Source of the DNA: Gerris lacustris
Lineage: Eukaryota; Arthropoda; Insecta; Hemiptera; Gerridae
Direction: 5' to 3'
Assembly (NCBI GenBank): GCA_951217055.1
Contig: OX578284.1
Coordinates: forward strand, 43,861,467 to 43,925,466
DNA length: 64,000 bases
In this document: one piece after another, positions 10,816 to 20,285 of the stretch
Layout of the letters: every line of letters starts with the position of its first letter
Numbering within the stretch: position 1 is the first letter of the stretch
Notes under the pieces: model-generated
What the model saw: the letters and a program-made list of their open reading frames with translations, nothing else
Databases searched by the model: none
What the model was told of the DNA's origin: nothing
Made by a program: the position numbers and the translations under genes

Positions 10816-13264
10816 ATTGCTTTGTATGATGTATGTACTATTTATTTTATGCTCATGAGACAATTCGTCCAATGAGAAAGCTATGTGACACACTTATTGG
10901 AAGACGGTTTTTATTGGATGTAACTTTAAAGGTCTGACCAACACAGCTTTAGTTCATTTATTAGATGTAAGATGTAACATTGCCTCGCCTAATGATTCAA
11001 ATTATCGAAGATCTATATTAACACCTCCCTTTTCTAGCCTGGAACCTTGGTTTTAAAGTTTCAAGCGAGTTTTGAGATTGTTAACCATTTAGTTTTAGCT
11101 TTGTTTTGATTCTTGGTGTTTTTCTGTTGTAATTATATATGCATGAAGTTAATGTTTTCAGGAACATCCCTTAGGTAGTTCACATAGTTAATAAACTATT
11201 ATATTTTTTGGCAACTAATTTTAAACACGGAGTGAATAAAAATTCTTAGCATATACCTAATAATATATTCATTATATACATAAGTAATGATATCGTCTAT
11301 ATGCATAGCTAGCACTACTATCACAATAGGCCAGATTTTATGAGCATTGTAAAACATTTAATTGTAGTTTTGAGTCAACTAAATTTTTTAAAACTATAAT
11401 TTACACTACTCTAAAAAAAAGTATTTAAGCATAAACACATATATAAACGTATACCATTTCATTAATTGTTTTGAATTAACATTTTATTAATTAAAGTTTA
11501 ATTACTATTTAATTATTTAAAACCAGCAGCAATATAATATGTTAATTATTGTTTCCTACCTTAATTTGACTAATTTTCTTTATGATTTATTTATTCCTCC
11601 GATTCTCTGTCATTCCCCTTTGGCTAATGGATTCAATGTAAAGCCGGAGTTACACGGTCTTAGTGTATTATTAGCATTTAGTATCGTGGGAGAGTTCATC
11701 GTTCTTCTTTTATTTCTATATTATAATAGTTGTTTAGTTCGGAGTTGGAATTTCCACTTATTCTATTATCAGTGGGAAAAAAAATGAAATGTTATTAATA
11801 ATTTTGAATGTACATCTTCACGAATTTGTTCCATTTCAACAATGTATTGAAAAAGAGAATAATTTGTCTTAGTTGAAAATTACTCTTTATTTAATAGACC
11901 TTTCTCTTGTCTATTCTATTATTTTCTTTATTTGTTATATAACTTGTATTTTCTTGTTTAAGTACATGATTTTTTATATACATACATTGCTTTTATTATT
12001 ATTATTATTTCCCGTTTAACATTTTTTTTCTTTTACTTTATTATAGGGATTTAGCATTACTATTTAACTTTTTGCAACGAAGTACTTTTTACGTAGATGT
12101 ATCAAATGACTTTCTATTATTTCTTTGAAATAATAGACGTTCACTGCAAAAGAAAATTTGCTTGCGGATTGTTTTTCTTTTATATATTTTTTTAAATATT
12201 ATAATAAGAATGACTTTTTATTAACCATCTTTAGAGATGAATTCATCTCGTGAATTTAATATAATACAATTTAAAGGCTTAAAAATAATATATATTCGCC
12301 CCCGTATAATGCTCATCATTTATCTACATTTGTGAGGTTTTCAATTTTTGAATAGTTTGGTCTAAAGGTAAACGCTCGCTTTTGTGGTATGTTTACCTCG
12401 CCTCGGGTAATTTAGAATCGAAAACCTAAAATCCATAATCTGGAATTTAGATTTTAGCTTTACAATGACCAAAAGAGGAATCGAAACATCACAAAAGTAA
12501 TCGTCTTAATTCTTTTTAGAGCTAACTTCTCAAGAGAATAATTCCATAACTGTACAATAATGTAATTAAAGACAGAAGCCTTCTCCTATTTTTCAATTTC
12601 TCGATGGTTATTCTTTACATTTTACTGCAACTGATGATAGTCGAGAAGCCGAAAACGAAAACTGGCTTTGAAAATTAGAGTGTATACAGTATACAGGTGA
12701 TTGATGTAGTATAATAAAATTAAATTTGGGAAAAGTTATTTGGTTTTATAGTACTGTGTGTGCATTAATTCTTTGCGATTCTACCATTTATCGAATTCTA
12801 CAAATTATATTAAATTCTATTAATTCTTCCATTAGTTGATTCTACCATACTATAAATACGAAACCTCTTCTCGTGAATTAATTAACTCTTTTCTGACATT
12901 TAATTCCAACAAATATTAAGAATTTCTAGACATCTATAGCCAATATGAATAAATTGAAAACGGCATTACCTAGTTTGATGTATATAAAGCTTCATCTAAA
13001 TTACCGATAGATAGGCATTGAGGTGGCATTTATAGCAGTGTAAGCGAAATGTTTCTTTTACAATTACGTTCTAATATTGTTGCCAACATTTGTTATCGGT
13101 ATTTTCAGTTCTCATATACGCTGTACATAACGTTGTTAGCGAATATCCTTTTTATGTTTTTGAATAGTTTTTTGGGCAAGTCAAAAGTATATTTGAGGAT
13201 ATTGACTCCAAGGGGCGAAGCTCTTGATGCTGAATATTGATGATTTATCTTATTTTTCTATATG
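10816..13264. other. AT-rich spacer, no gene seen
   Basis: Very AT-rich. The 82-residue open frame at 11539-11787 encodes a hydrophobic low-complexity peptide without a known domain. No repeat is clear. Confidence 0.5.
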
Positions 13265-13660
13265 GATGCTTTCGAGCTTACAGCAGGTAACGGAAGCTAT
13301 GTGATTGTTCTGGAGATCGAACATTTATCATATCTCCGATTTCAAAAATTCTAAGACAGAAATCCGTTTCAGATTTCAGAGAATGTGGTTGGTCCAGTTT
13401 CTGTCTGTCGTTCAATTTTTGCGAACCAACATGTCTTATAAACTACTCGTCCGATTTGAATGAAATTTGGGTGGTAGGTCATAATTAGCCCACTGTCATT
13501 CTCATATAAGTTTCAACCTTATGCGCTCACATTTGTTTCTCTTCCACATGCGCACACATATACATTTATTTACTCCTATACCTTCAAAAGTACTGAACTG
13601 ATTATTTTGAAATTTTGATTGTTTGTCGAAAGTAGCTTGCAGATGGCCATAGATCTATTT
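13265..13660 (+). repeat. R2 dispersed repeat, long copy
   Basis: It begins GAGCTTACAGCAGGTAACGG, then GAAGCTATGTGATTGTTC, TCTCCGATTTCAAAAATTC, a GTCTGTC run, TTTTTGCGAACCAACATGTC, CCGATTTGAATGAAATTTGG and CATAATTAGCCCA. The copy at 42345-42745 keeps the same order. It is non-coding. Confidence 0.75.
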
Positions 13661-13797
13661 CAACCGCCTACACTTAATAAATATTGCTGGATTGATACTT
13701 TTTTAAGGATTAAAAAAATTTGATGATAAAGGGTTGTAAAAGTATAAAATCAATAAAGTACGTGATAGAATGCGACTGCTACATTAATTAGCTGACT

Positions 13798-13836
13798 AGT
13801 TTTTACTTTCCCTGGTCCCATCAGGTGAAGGTAAGA
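13798..13836 (+). other. Weak candidate recursive splice site
   Basis: A pyrimidine-rich run ends in CCCATCAG at 13824 and is followed at once by GTGAAG. A better donor, AAG|GTAAGA, comes six bases later (13830/13831). It resembles the sites at 32066 and 54830 but its tract has two G residues and its abutting donor is poor, so chance is a real alternative. Confidence 0.2.
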
Positions 13837-15120
13837 GTGGCGAAGTATTGAGATGGTAAGTAAAAGAGAGACTTGGATTATTAGCCAATGTTGGAACAGT
13901 TATTTGTAAGTTGAGTAAGAATTAGATGATTCAGTTCGTCCTTGGTCCGCAGGTAAGCTGTAGGCAGAACTCCTACGGTCTCTTTACAAAACGAGACACC
14001 CTTAATATCTTTTTTAATATTGATGCCGCCTTAGTCTCCCATAACAGTAAATTGACCATGAGGCTGAAGATTTTTATTTTTAAAAAATACTTCTGTTTTT
14101 TAATTTAAACGGCTAAAATTATAATAGTGCCTTTAAATTTTTACTTTCAAACGTATTTTACCTTCGCATGATTTATTTTATAGCTGGTTTATTTTTACTT
14201 GAATAGAATCCAGAGGAAGAACACGCTTGATTCTCCACCTAGGAGTTAATGGCAATAAGTCAAGTTAAGAAAGATGGATATTATTTTAATCTATGCTTAA
14301 AGCTTCAAATTATTAATAGAAAGGAGAAATATAGATAAAAATGCATCTTGTAGGTATAAAACGAACCTATGATCATTGCGTTTACCGCCGCAATTGTGTA
14401 ACGACCGCTCTGATTTTTTTTTTTTTTTTATTAGACTTAATAAAGTTTTACCTACGTTAGTACCATTACTAAATGATTTAATACCTCCTCTTTTTAACTA
14501 TATATTCCTCTGATTTTTGCTACCACCATTCTTGTGTTATTCATTACCTTTTAATTATTTTTTTTCAAGACGTCTGTAAATTCAACACATTGATTATTAC
14601 TTTAAAAATAAATTTAGAGTTGAAGTTATTTTTAATTTACCGTCGATACCCCTTAGTTAGTAGCATTCTGTTTTATACTTTTTACTTGTTAAATTTACTA
14701 AGAATAATAGTAGTATGTATCATAGTTATTGAACAATGTACTTTTAATTGGTTCGAATAATTTATATTTAATAACATGTATGTTCTCCCGTTTCTACTCT
14801 TTTCATTCGGTGTTGTTATTTTACTTTATTTCAAATGATTTTTGTTTCCTCTACATGATTTATTTTGTGTCAGAGGTATCTGATGCCTAAATTATATATT
14901 TCCCTGTCATCCCTTTTTATTTTCCTCTTTATTATTAAATAACTTAAAGATAAATTCAATAGTAGAAGAGAAGATCAAAATTATTATTAAGTAAAAGGCG
15001 ATTTAGAATCGGAAAGTTAAGATCCAAAATAAAGTTATATAAGATGGTATATTAACTGGAAGAAAAATAATTAACCTTAATTTCAAAAGAACCCGGATAT
15101 TATTTGAGAAAGAAAAAATA
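13837..15120. other. AT-rich spacer, no gene seen
   Basis: A poly-T tract lies near 14416-14429. No coding or repeat feature is recognisable before the LTR element. Confidence 0.5.
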
Positions 15121-15124
15121 CTAC

Positions 15125-15224
15125 TGTGGTGACAGCTGACAAGGATGACATAAAAATAAGTTTTTGTTAATTTAATTTATAAATATAAATTAGTGTTCTT
15201 TTGATAGAGAATAGTGTTTCCATA
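15125..15224 (+). repeat. 5' LTR, 100 bp
   Basis: It starts TGTGGTGACAGCTGAC and ends GTTTCCATA. The direct repeat with the 3' copy can be extended left by TAC, giving 103 bp. It is very short for this superfamily. The AT-rich middle has a TATAAATATAAAT segment that could act as a core promoter. No clear AATAAA signal is present. Confidence 0.92.
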
Positions 15225-15225
15225 T

Positions 15226-15241
15226 TGGTGACCCCGAAACG
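15226..15241 (+). other. Primer-binding site
   Basis: TGGTGACCCCGAAACG lies one base after the LTR as bounded here. It begins with TGG, the complement of a tRNA CCA end. The tRNA species was not identified. First-strand synthesis would start here. Confidence 0.8.
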
Positions 15242-15269
15242 AACCTAAAATCTACACTAAGAACTAGAA

Positions 15270-16094
15270 ATGCTACCACAACCGATACCAAACAACAATG
15301 ACCCAGGTACCTCAACATCAAATAATAATACTTTAGAAGAAGTTTCAAAATCTATAAAATTACCAACGTTTTGGAAAAACGACCCTGAAATTTGGTTCTC
15401 AACCGTAGAAGGCCAGTTTTCTATAGCAAGAATTAGAGCAGACCAAACTAAATATAATTACATATTAAGTTCAATTGACTGCGAAATTTTAAGTAAGATT
15501 AGAGACATAATTTGCAATCCCCCTCTTGAGAACAAATATGAAAACATTAAATCTGCCCTCATTAGACGTTATGCTCTTCCTACCGAAGAACGACTGAAGA
15601 AAATCTTACATGGTATTGAACTAGGTGATAAGAAACCATCCGAACTATTAACTGAGATGCAAGGATTAGCTAGTGGAACAGACATGCACCAAAGTACATT
15701 AAAGATATTATGGCTCCAAGCTCTTCCGTCCCGAATTCAGACAATTTTGGCTGCCAGCAAAGAAGGAATAGAACAACTAGCTATATTAGCCGACGCAGTA
15801 GCAATTACCTTACAACCCGAAGTTAGTGAAACAACCACTGCAGTTAAGCCAACACCGAGCACCTCTTTAAGCATGTCCAGTACCCAATCCCTAGAAAAAC
15901 TCCAGTATCAAGTTGAAGAATTAAGCAAGGCAGTTGAAGCTTTAACCACCGGCAAGTCATACAAGTATTTCCCTAACGACAGATTTAGAAACAAAAGTGG
16001 ACAAACTAAACGAAATGTATGCCGTTTTCATAGTAGATTTGGAAGGTTTGCTAAAAAGTGTGAAGAACCATGCAGTTTCAAACCGTTAAACTAA
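15270..16094 (+). CDS. gag: Gag protein of LTR retrotransposon
   Basis: The 274-residue protein should form the capsid of cytoplasmic virus-like particles and bind the element RNA. Residues about 25-180 match the arthropod gypsy-type Gag pattern, with [13 protein letters not shown] near the start and a helical capsid-like region after it. [21 protein letters not shown] heptad-like stretch near 207-227 suggests a coiled coil. The basic C-terminus ends in a variant zinc knuckle, C251-x2-H254-x9-C264-x3-C268, rather than the classical CX2CX4HX4C. The ATG at 15270 is the first after the primer-binding site. Its stop (TAA, 16092-16094) follows a slippery heptamer, and the frame overlaps pol by 25 bases. 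Confidence 0.92.
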   Translation: MLPQPIPNNNDPGTSTSNNNTLEEVSKSIKLPTFWKNDPEIWFSTVEGQFSIARIRADQTKYNYILSSIDCEILSKIRDIICNPPLENKYENIKSALIRRYALPTEERLKKILHGIELGDKKPSELLTEMQGLASGTDMHQSTLKILWLQALPSRIQTILAASKEGIEQLAILADAVAITLQPEVSETTTAVKPTPSTSLSMSSTQSLEKLQYQVEELSKAVEALTTGKSYKYFPNDRFRNKSGQTKRNVCRFHSRFGRFAKKCEEPCSFKPLN

Positions 16095-19000
16095 AAAGCC
16101 TTCGTCCAGAGGCGGCTTACAACGAAGGCACAACTATTTCTTCACGCCGCTTGTTTATAGAAGACAAGAAATCTGGGTGCAATTTTCTTATAGATACAGG
16201 AGCTGATGTGTCTGTCATACCTCCAAATAAGTACGATCGTTTTCATGGAAACACAAACCATACACCAAAATATTCTCTTTTCGCAGCTAATGGGTCAAAC
16301 ATCCCTACCTACGGATCAAAGTCTGTCAAACTTGATCTAGGCCTAAACCGATGTTTTTCTTGGAATTTCATAGTGGCAGCTGTAACAAAACCAATAATCG
16401 GAGCAGACTTACTTAATCATTATAATTTATTAGTTGATTTAAAAGGACGCCGACTTATTGATAGCTCTTCATTAAGAAGCTCTTTAGGTAAACCAGCTTT
16501 CACAACAGATCCAAGAATCACAGTAATAGCTAAAGATAACGTATATCGTAATATCCTAAACGATTTTAAAGATATAACTCAACCCCTTATGGTAAGTAAC
16601 CAAGTTAAACACGATGTTACTCATCATATAATCACACGAGGACCACCGTTATATGCAAAAGCACGCAGATTAACTCCCGAAAAGTTTAAGCTAGCTAAAG
16701 AAGAATTTGATTATATGTTAAAACAGGGTTTATGTCGACCGTCAGATAGTCCATGGGCTAACCCACTCCACATGGTTCCCAAACGGAATGGAGAATGGAG
16801 ACCATGCGGAGACTACCGCCGACTGAATAGTGTGACAGTTCCAGATCGCTATCCGGTTCCTCATATTCAAGATTTCGCACAAAACCTTGAGAAAAAAAAC
16901 ATTTTCAGCACAATAGACCTTGTGAAGGCCTATTTCCAAATTCCTGTAGAGCCATCGGATATTCAGAAGACAGCCATAATTACACCATTTGGTCTATACG
17001 AGTTTCCACGTATGGCCTTCGGTCTCTGCAATGCCGCCCAAACTTTTCAAAGATTTATCCACAGAGTCACCCAGGGTCTAAATTTTTGTTTTGCATATTT
17101 AGATGACATATTAGTGGCATCAAATAACCAAGAAGAGCATAAAGAACATCTTAGAATACTTTTCTCTCGACTTCGCGAATTTGGAGTGGTAATAAACGTG
17201 GCAAAATCTACATTCGGGCAAGAAGAAGTACGATTTTTAGGCCATATAATATCACCACAAGGGATAAGACCCCCATCAGACAAGGTGAAGGCCATAAATG
17301 AATTTCCAGAACCAAAGACTACCCAGCAACTCCGAAGGTTTTTAGGCATTGTAAATTTTTTCAGAAGATTTCTTAAATCGGTCGCAGAGTTGCAAGCCCC
17401 ACTTTTGGAATATTTAAAAGGACGTAAAAAAGAAGCTAAGATAACACTATCAGCTGAGGCTAAAGATGCATTCTGCAAAATCAAAGCTAAACTAGCGGAG
17501 AGAACTTTATTGGTCCATCCATCGACAAACGCCCCAATAGCGGTTTTAGTAGATGCATCCGACACGGCAGTAGGTGGTGTGGTTCAACAATTTACAGGAG
17601 GAACTTGGAAGCCTTTGGGATTTTTCTCGAGCAAGTTAGATAACAGTCAAAGGAAGTACAGCGCATACGACCGTGAACTATTGGCAGCATACGCAACGGT
17701 CCGCCATTTCAAGCACCTATTAGAAGGACGACATTTTACCTTATACACCGACCATAAACCACTCGTTTACGCTTTTGACCAGAGGTCGGATAAATTTTCT
17801 CCTAGACAGCTAAGACATCTGAGTTATATCAGTCAGTTTACCACAAACATTAAACACATTTCGGGGATAAAAAACACAGTAGCCGACACCTTATCCCGAC
17901 TAGAAGCAATCACTACCACTTTCCCGGTTACGATTGATCTGGAGAAGTTAGTGCAGGAACAACAAGCCGACCAACAACTCAAGAACTTGCTGTCTGGAAA
18001 AACAGGATTGAAACTGGTGCCTGTCACATTAAATGGCGTGGTGATAATTTGCGACACATCAATGAACAGGCCGAGGCCTTATTTGACAAGTTCATTCAGA
18101 GAAAATGTATTTAATCATTTACACGGATTGTCACACCCAGGTACTAGAGCAACTGCAAAAATAATCAGAAAAAACTATGTTTGGCAAGGAATGAATAAGG
18201 ATGTCCATGAATGGGCACGTGCCTGCATAGTATGCCAGCGCAACAAGGTTCACCAACACACAAAACCCCACCCTGGAACCTTTAGAGAACCAGACTCAAG
18301 ATTTGCCCATGTGAATATTGACCTAGTAGGACCTTTACCACTGTCAGATGGATACAGGTACTGCCTTACGTGTATCGACAGGTTTACAAGATGGCCAGAA
18401 GCTATACCTTTAAAAGATATACATGCCGACACTGTTGCAAAGGCATTTTATGAAAATTGGGTATCTCGTTTCGGCACTCCTCTGACGGTGACGACAGACC
18501 AAGGTCGGCAGTTTGAGTCACAACTGTTCAAACACCTTGGACAGCTTATGGGAATGGAAAGAATCAGGACAACAGCTTATCACCCAGAGGCCAATGGCTT
18601 GGTGGAGAGATGGCACCGATGCTTAAAGACTGCTTTGAAATGCCACAACCCCCGCAAGTGGACAGAATCGTTACCAACTGTATTATTGGGACTAAGAACA
18701 GTTGTACATGAAGATTTTGGAGCCACCGCAGCAGAAATGACGTACGGTGCATCTCTACGAATTCCAGGAGGAGTTTACGCTGTCCCCAAGCAAGAAAGCC
18801 AGGGCACTTATATAAGCCATCTAGTTGAGGACATGAAGAAACTGCTTCCACCATCACCTACCCGGCACGGAAAAGCAAAAGTCTTTATCAACCCAAACTT
18901 AAATAAATGCAGCCACGTGTTTATTCGCACGGACTCAGTAAAAGCGCCTCTACAAGCACCTTATGAAGGACCGTATAAAGTAGTTGAGAGAGGAGCACAA

Positions 19001-19120
19001 GCGTTCAAAATCGTGAAGGCAGGAAAGGAAAGCTGGATAACGCTGGGGAGGATTAAACCTGCATACGGTGTTGCAGACCCGACGTTAGCACTGCAGGGGG
19101 GGTACTGTGGTGACAGCTGA
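16070..19120 (+). CDS. pol: Pol polyprotein: protease, RT, RNase H, integrase
   Basis: The 1016-codon frame encodes the enzymes for reverse transcription and integration. The aspartic protease motif is D42-T-G-A. RT spans about 190-390 with catalytic D283 and the YLDD box D345-D346. RNase H has D495, E536 and D561. The integrase zinc finger is H685-x3-H689...C719-x2-C722, and the catalytic triad is D751, D810, E846 with the expected 35-residue D-E spacing. A GPY/F-like module (GPYKVV) near the end replaces any chromodomain. The frame is -1 to gag, and a TGA at 16061-16063 limits it upstream, so it is probably made as Gag-Pol by frameshifting; the ATG at 16070 is only the first in frame. Its last codons run through the polypurine tract and 15 bases into the 3' LTR. 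Confidence 0.95.
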   Translation: MQFQTVKLKSLRPEAAYNEGTTISSRRLFIEDKKSGCNFLIDTGADVSVIPPNKYDRFHGNTNHTPKYSLFAANGSNIPTYGSKSVKLDLGLNRCFSWNFIVAAVTKPIIGADLLNHYNLLVDLKGRRLIDSSSLRSSLGKPAFTTDPRITVIAKDNVYRNILNDFKDITQPLMVSNQVKHDVTHHIITRGPPLYAKARRLTPEKFKLAKEEFDYMLKQGLCRPSDSPWANPLHMVPKRNGEWRPCGDYRRLNSVTVPDRYPVPHIQDFAQNLEKKNIFSTIDLVKAYFQIPVEPSDIQKTAIITPFGLYEFPRMAFGLCNAAQTFQRFIHRVTQGLNFCFAYLDDILVASNNQEEHKEHLRILFSRLREFGVVINVAKSTFGQEEVRFLGHIISPQGIRPPSDKVKAINEFPEPKTTQQLRRFLGIVNFFRRFLKSVAELQAPLLEYLKGRKKEAKITLSAEAKDAFCKIKAKLAERTLLVHPSTNAPIAVLVDASDTAVGGVVQQFTGGTWKPLGFFSSKLDNSQRKYSAYDRELLAAYATVRHFKHLLEGRHFTLYTDHKPLVYAFDQRSDKFSPRQLRHLSYISQFTTNIKHISGIKNTVADTLSRLEAITTTFPVTIDLEKLVQEQQADQQLKNLLSGKTGLKLVPVTLNGVVIICDTSMNRPRPYLTSSFRENVFNHLHGLSHPGTRATAKIIRKNYVWQGMNKDVHEWARACIVCQRNKVHQHTKPHPGTFREPDSRFAHVNIDLVGPLPLSDGYRYCLTCIDRFTRWPEAIPLKDIHADTVAKAFYENWVSRFGTPLTVTTDQGRQFESQLFKHLGQLMGMERIRTTAYHPEANGLVERWHRCLKTALKCHNPRKWTESLPTVLLGLRTVVHEDFGATAAEMTYGASLRIPGGVYAVPKQESQGTYISHLVEDMKKLLPPSPTRHGKAKVFINPNLNKCSHVFIRTDSVKAPLQAPYEGPYKVVERGAQAFKIVKAGKESWITLGRIKPAYGVADPTLALQGGYCGDS
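16085..16152 (+). promoter_or_regulatory. Candidate -1 ribosomal frameshift signal
   Basis: In the gag frame the sequence reads CCG TTA AAC TAA, giving the heptamer G-TTA-AAC (16085-16091) directly before the gag stop. After a 6-nt spacer, GCCTTCGT (16098-16105) pairs perfectly with ACGAAGGC (16122-16129). Within the loop, AGGCGGC (16110-16116) can pair with GCCGCTT (16146-16152, one G-U) to make an H-type pseudoknot. GUUAAAC is an established slippery site in some viruses. Slip direction, spacer and stem placement all fit the gag to pol register. Efficiency is unknown. Confidence 0.8.
19093..19105 (+). other. Polypurine tract before the 3' LTR
   Basis: GCAGGGGGGG is followed by TAC and then the TG of the 3' LTR. 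It would prime plus-strand DNA. It is also coding, for part of the last residues of Pol. The TAC could belong to the LTR. Confidence 0.75.
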
Positions 19121-19205
19121 CAAGGATGACATAAAAATAAGTTTTTGTTAATTTAATTTATAAATATAAATTAGTGTTCTTTTGATAGAGAATAGTGTTT
19201 CCATA
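19106..19205 (+). repeat. 3' LTR, 100 bp
   Basis: Identical base for base to the 5' LTR on reading. The stop codon of pol (TGA, 19118-19120) lies inside its first 15 bases. Confidence 0.92.
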
Positions 19206-19209
19206 CTAC

Positions 19210-19919
19210 CAAACTTTTACTCCCTTCACCAGACTATACTATTTTATTCTGAAGTAAAAAGGAAAAAAGTTATTAAAAATTGATTCAGGCCTTCGTTCAA
19301 TATACTCACTATTCACTTTTAAATAACTCGAAAATTCTCACCGTTTTCTTTCCATAGAATTGTTATGCTTCCCGATATCGATGTTAGAGTTGAAAAATTT
19401 TTTGTTTTCAGTTGTTTTTATTTGACTAGGAAACAAATTAGTTCAAAGTTAATCGACAAAATGATCAGAATTATCGTGAACATCTGTAACAAAATTCAAC
19501 TCTCACTTGAAGATACAATAATGGGCGATATTGTGTTGAAATCCTTTAGACAATTCTAATCTCTTTTTAATAAAAAATAAATAGAAGTTGAATGCAAAAG
19601 GTTGGTAACTAATTCTATTGCTGGAATTCTTTCATCATGAGTGGACCTCATTATATGATTTTAGAATGGTTAAATTATATAGGGAACTAACACTTTGGCT
19701 GTAATAGACGATTTCTTTCTTACCTCGAATACTATTAGATGTATTTCTTGGATTTTTGATTGCGGAAATACCATATTACGCCAAGGAATTTTTTTTGTTC
19801 TGCTTTAACATCAACAATTGTCACAGTCTTAAGTAATTCTAAAGAAAATGCATTCGGTGTAGATGTCACAGTTTATATTGTGAAAAATTATAATTTAAAT
19901 CATATCTATTTAAATAAGG
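19210..19919. other. AT-rich spacer, no gene seen
   Basis: A 64-residue frame at 19365-19559 has no recognisable domain. No repeat is clear. Confidence 0.5.
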
Positions 19920-20285
19920 CTAGGCGCACACAGGATTCATTTTTCCCGCAGACAATTTTGTCGCTACCTCAAGGGCTTATACAGTATATGCGAGTGCGCA
20001 CATTGGAGGCAAAGACAGTTGTAAGACTAAAGAGTCCTCCAGCCGAGGAGATGTCCCGACACATTTCTGTCCCCAGACTGTTATGCAGAAATCATAGCAA
20101 TTTCACAAGATCCATTTCGCTGGGTACAAGAAATGCAACTGTCTTGCCTCCAGAGTGCAAGGCTGTGGCAGCAGCAGCACAAGTGTGCCAAGGCAGACAC
20201 AACCAAGACAGTTCGGAAACAGTCTGCAAGACAGTTCGGAAACAGTCTGCAGACTGTTTTGTCTCCAGTGTGCGGCTGGTCTAAC
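19920..20285. mobile_element. MITE-like element with nested inverted modules
   Basis: The left edge AGGCGCACACAGGA is mirrored by the complement of GCCGCACACTGGAGAC at the right edge. Inside, TGCGCACATTGGAGGCAAAG (from about 19996) is mirrored by the complement of TGCACTCTGGAGGCAAG (to about 20159). A 23-bp unit, CAAGACAGTTCGGAAACAG plus TCTG, is tandemly doubled at 20204-20249. It is much GC-richer than its surroundings. The overlapping open frames on both strands, including 174 residues at 19760-20284, are side effects of that composition. No target duplication was resolved and no transposase is present. Confidence 0.6.

Larger units (their letters stand above)
15125..19205 (+). mobile_element. 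Complete Ty3/gypsy-type LTR retrotransposon
   Basis: The 4.08-kb element has, in order, a 100-bp LTR, a primer-binding site, gag, pol, a polypurine tract and a 3' LTR identical to the first. CTAC lies on both sides (15121-15124 and 19206-19209). Because of repeated TAC, a TG...CA boundary with a 6-bp duplication TACTAC fits equally well. The order protease, RT, RNase H, integrase defines the Ty3/gypsy (Metaviridae) type. There is no env-like frame. Both frames are open and the LTRs show no difference, which points to a recent and possibly still competent insertion. It lies in the + orientation. Confidence 0.95.

Noticed and set aside
13270..13282. Splice-like CAG|GTAACG in an R2 copy, and similar CAGGTAA sites at 2075, 13950, 39113 and 55588
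   Set aside because: No pyrimidine tract precedes them, so they do not meet the recursive-site pattern.
17047..17565. 172-codon - strand frame within pol
   Set aside because: It is the antisense shadow of the RT/RNase H coding region; the + strand frame has all the catalytic motifs. The same applies to the other - strand frames at 16742-18857.
19760..20284. 174-codon + strand frame
   Set aside because: Its second half lies in the GC-richer MITE-like element, and several overlapping frames on both strands are equally open. No domain is recognisable.
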